From: Spirochaetota bacterium
GTDB taxonomy: Bacteria > Spirochaetota > UBA4802 > JAFGDQ01
Length of the DNA stretch: 64,000 nt
Direction: 5' to 3'
Assembly: GCA_034190085.1 (NCBI GenBank)
Contig: JAXHTS010000049.1
Span: forward strand, 54,982 to 118,981
In this document: positions 62,309 to 64,000 of the stretch, piece after piece
Layout of the letters: every line of letters begins with the position of its first letter
Position numbering within the stretch: the stretch's first letter is position 1
Position numbers and translations under genes: made by a program
Notes under the pieces: generated by a model
Told to the model about the DNA's origin: nothing
Seen by the model: the letters and a program-made list of their open reading frames with translations, nothing else
The model's database searches: none

Positions 62309-63376
62309 ATGAATGACAATAGCAACAATTCCAGATTAAATACTGTACGCCTTACTGAATCAGTCACAGGAGCCGGTTGAGCTGCAAAGATAGGTCCGGA
62401 GGATCTATCAAAGGTTATGAAGAACCTTGAGGTTCCAGAAAATGATAATGTGATCGTTGGACTTGAAACAAATGATGACGCCGGTGTTTATCGTTTAACA
62501 GATGACATAGCGTTAGTTCAGACCATCGATTTTATCACCCCAATCGTGGACGATCCATTTATTTATGGCCAAATAGCTGCATGCAACAGTCTTTCAGATA
62601 TTTATGCCATGGGAGGCAAGCCCCTAACAGCTTTGAATATTGTATGTTTCCCTACTAAAAAATTCAGTTTGGATATACTCGCCAAAATTATTAATGGCGG
62701 CCACTCAATACTAAAGAGAGCCGGTGTGGCAATTCTCGGCGGTCACAGCGTAGAGGATAATGAAATAAAATATGGCCTTTCAGTAACCGGAATTGTACAT
62801 CCGGAAAAGGTAATTCAGAACAATGGTCTAAAGAGAGGGGATGCGATTATTCTTACTAAACCCCTTGGAACAGGCATAATTGGCACGGCTGTTAAGGGTG
62901 GAATTGCAGAGGATGAGATATTGTCCGCATATATAAACTCAATGACTATGTTGAATAACACTGCCTCCGATATAATGAAAAATTATACTATTCATGCCTG
63001 TACAGATGTAACTGGATTCGGATTGATTGGGCATCTGAAGGAGATGCTTGGCAACGATAATATTGAAATTACTGTTAACTCAGATAAACTACCAATACTT
63101 CCAAGCGCAGCGGGCTATGCTTCAATGGGGCTTATTCCTGGCGGCATGTATAGAAACAGGGATTATATTGGCAAACTATGCTCTATCAACAGGGATGTAA
63201 AATCTGAGATAGCGGATATCATTTTTGATCCTCAAACCTCTGGAGGTCTATTATTAGGATTACCAGAAGCTGAGGCTCCATGTCTATTAAAGGAATTGCA
63301 TTCAGGGGGGATACAAAAGGCTGAAATGATTGCCAAAGTGAAATCTGACCTACAGAAGAAAATAATTGTCATATAG
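62309..63376 (+). CDS. selD: Selenophosphate synthase, itself a selenoprotein
   Basis: A 355-residue enzyme making selenophosphate from ATP and selenide. Translation from ATG 62309 runs through codon 24, a TGA at 62378-62380, in the context TGAG-Sec-AAKIGPEDL. In E. coli the aligned residue is Cys17 of GAGCGCK, so TGA must encode selenocysteine; K27 is the catalytic lysine. Downstream follow IVGLETNDDAGVY, QTIDFITPIVDDPFIYG, YAMGGKPLTALNIV, ILGGHSVEDNEIKYG and FDPQTSGGLL, all family blocks. A start at ATG 62417 would delete the active site. A SECIS-like hairpin follows the TGA. Confidence 0.93.
62389..62409 (+). promoter_or_regulatory. Bacterial SECIS-like hairpin in selD
   Basis: GATAGGTCC (62389-62397) pairs with GGATCTATC (62401-62409): nine pairs, one of them G-T, around the loop GGA. 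The stem begins eight bases after the TGA and the G-rich loop lies 17 bases after it, matching the position at which bacterial SelB recognises its hairpin in fdhF. Confidence 0.75.
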
Positions 63377-63527
63377 ACTCAAAATCGATATTTTAAACGG
63401 TTTAATTATACAATTCCACTAAAATAATCTGGGATGATTCTTTGAAAAATTGCAATCTTCGCTTCAATAGGGCGATCTGTCCTCCCGGTTTTGAAACAAT
63501 TTTTGTAACTTCCAATAAACTTCATGA

Positions 63528-64000
63528 TTATGCCGATTTTGCAACCAATTCGAGTCCAAGTTCTCCGGCATTTAGTTTCAAATACTTAATATTTTTTTCT
63601 TTATATTGTTGTTCATAATGTTCACATCCATAATCATGATACCATTGCCCATATTTTAACATGTTATAATAAATTACTGCGATTTTTCGTGCTGTTGCTA
63701 CAATAGCTTTCTCTACGCCAAGCCTATATCTTTGTCTTCTATAAAACCCACCAGGATAGCTATTGCTTCTTAATAAACTTTGAGCAGCCATTCTAAAAAT
63801 ATTATTAGCTCTGCTTTTTACTTTTTTAGTATTACTCGATAAAATTTTTCCACCTGAAATTTTATTATTGGGGGCTAGCCCTAACCAGCTTGTAAAATGC
63901 TTTTCACTCTTCCATTTGCTTGCATCAAGACCGGTCTCGGATATAAGGGTTAATACACTTACACTGTTTAAACCGTCTATCTGCATTAAATCAACACCTG
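63528..64000 (-). mobile_element. IS110-family transposase, C-terminal part cut by window edge
   Basis: The frame is open from the window edge to the stop at 63528, so about 157 residues are seen. It is the C-terminal Transposase_20-type domain: GVDLMQIDGLNSVSVLTLIS, KHFTSWLGLAPNNKISGGK, RMAAQSLLRS and ATARKIAVIYYNMLKYG. This matches IS110/IS1111 enzymes, whose DEDD catalytic domain would lie in the unseen N-terminal part. The downstream end of the element should lie between selD and 63528. No IS end could be recognised there. Confidence 0.88.

Noticed and set aside
1..64000. tRNA or rRNA genes and CRISPR arrays
   Set aside because: I looked for T-arm motifs, conserved rRNA stretches and regular repeat-spacer patterns on both strands and found none convincing; a tool such as tRNAscan-SE would settle the tRNA question.

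Overview
The window is AT-rich chromosomal DNA (GC in the mid-30s by eye) from a diderm bacterium. It carries a type II secretion system, apolipoprotein N-acyltransferase, several lipoproteins and an outer-membrane barrel protein of the UPF0164 type. It also has spoVG, RNase Y, a CdaA/YbbR cyclic-di-AMP module and a dxs-tlyA pair. This mix, above all UPF0164 with SpoVG in a Gram-negative background, suggests a spirochaete (Spirochaetota, perhaps Leptospirales-like). That is inference from gene content; no rRNA or tRNA gene lies in the window.

Layout. 1-2881: the end of proC, an envelope LytM peptidase, and a nucleotidyltransferase/HAD phosphatase pair. 3204-8617: an ISKra4-type transposase remnant, then a sodium/amino-acid symporter and three peptide-ABC genes (binding protein and two permeases) with no ATPase gene. 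8966-15334: an HD-GYP protein, a GcvH-like protein without the lipoyl lysine, and two tandem ABC exporters. 15423-24978: gspC-D-E-F-G-H-I-J-K on the minus strand, with a hidden 58-residue gene on the plus strand between gspG and gspH. 25716-34282: alr, spoVG with an elaborate inverted-repeat leader, lnt-ligA, an FtsX-type permease and an acyl-CoA dehydrogenase. 34813-37911: gspL-M-N on the plus strand, completing the secretion system. 38064-42611: folP-cdaA-ybbR, two small envelope proteins and the UPF0164 barrel protein. 43636-50629: gmhB-like, dxs-tlyA, rny, coaD-pta. 50866-55145: an enoyl-CoA hydratase-family protein, NlpC/P60 lipoprotein, Nfu, a DNA methyltransferase fused to a staphylococcal-nuclease-like domain, a lipoprotein with split DnaJ-type zinc motifs, and a cupin. 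55327-59636: serC, a DegT aminotransferase, a stand-alone LeuA regulatory domain and a small membrane protein. 59992-63376: a selenium cluster (class V aminotransferase, yedF, a DUF3343 protein, selD). 63528-64000: an IS110-type transposase cut by the window edge.

The most notable points are these. selD is a selenoprotein gene: an in-frame TGA at the catalytic position is followed by a SECIS-like hairpin, so a start at the next ATG would cut off the active site. The pta gene has no ATG, GTG or TTG upstream of its conserved N-terminus and appears to start at ATA behind a strong ribosome binding site. The methyltransferase-nuclease fusion, the GcvH-like protein with Arg for the lipoyl Lys, the free-standing LeuA domain and the 58-residue gene inside the secretion operon are the other items that deserve attention.
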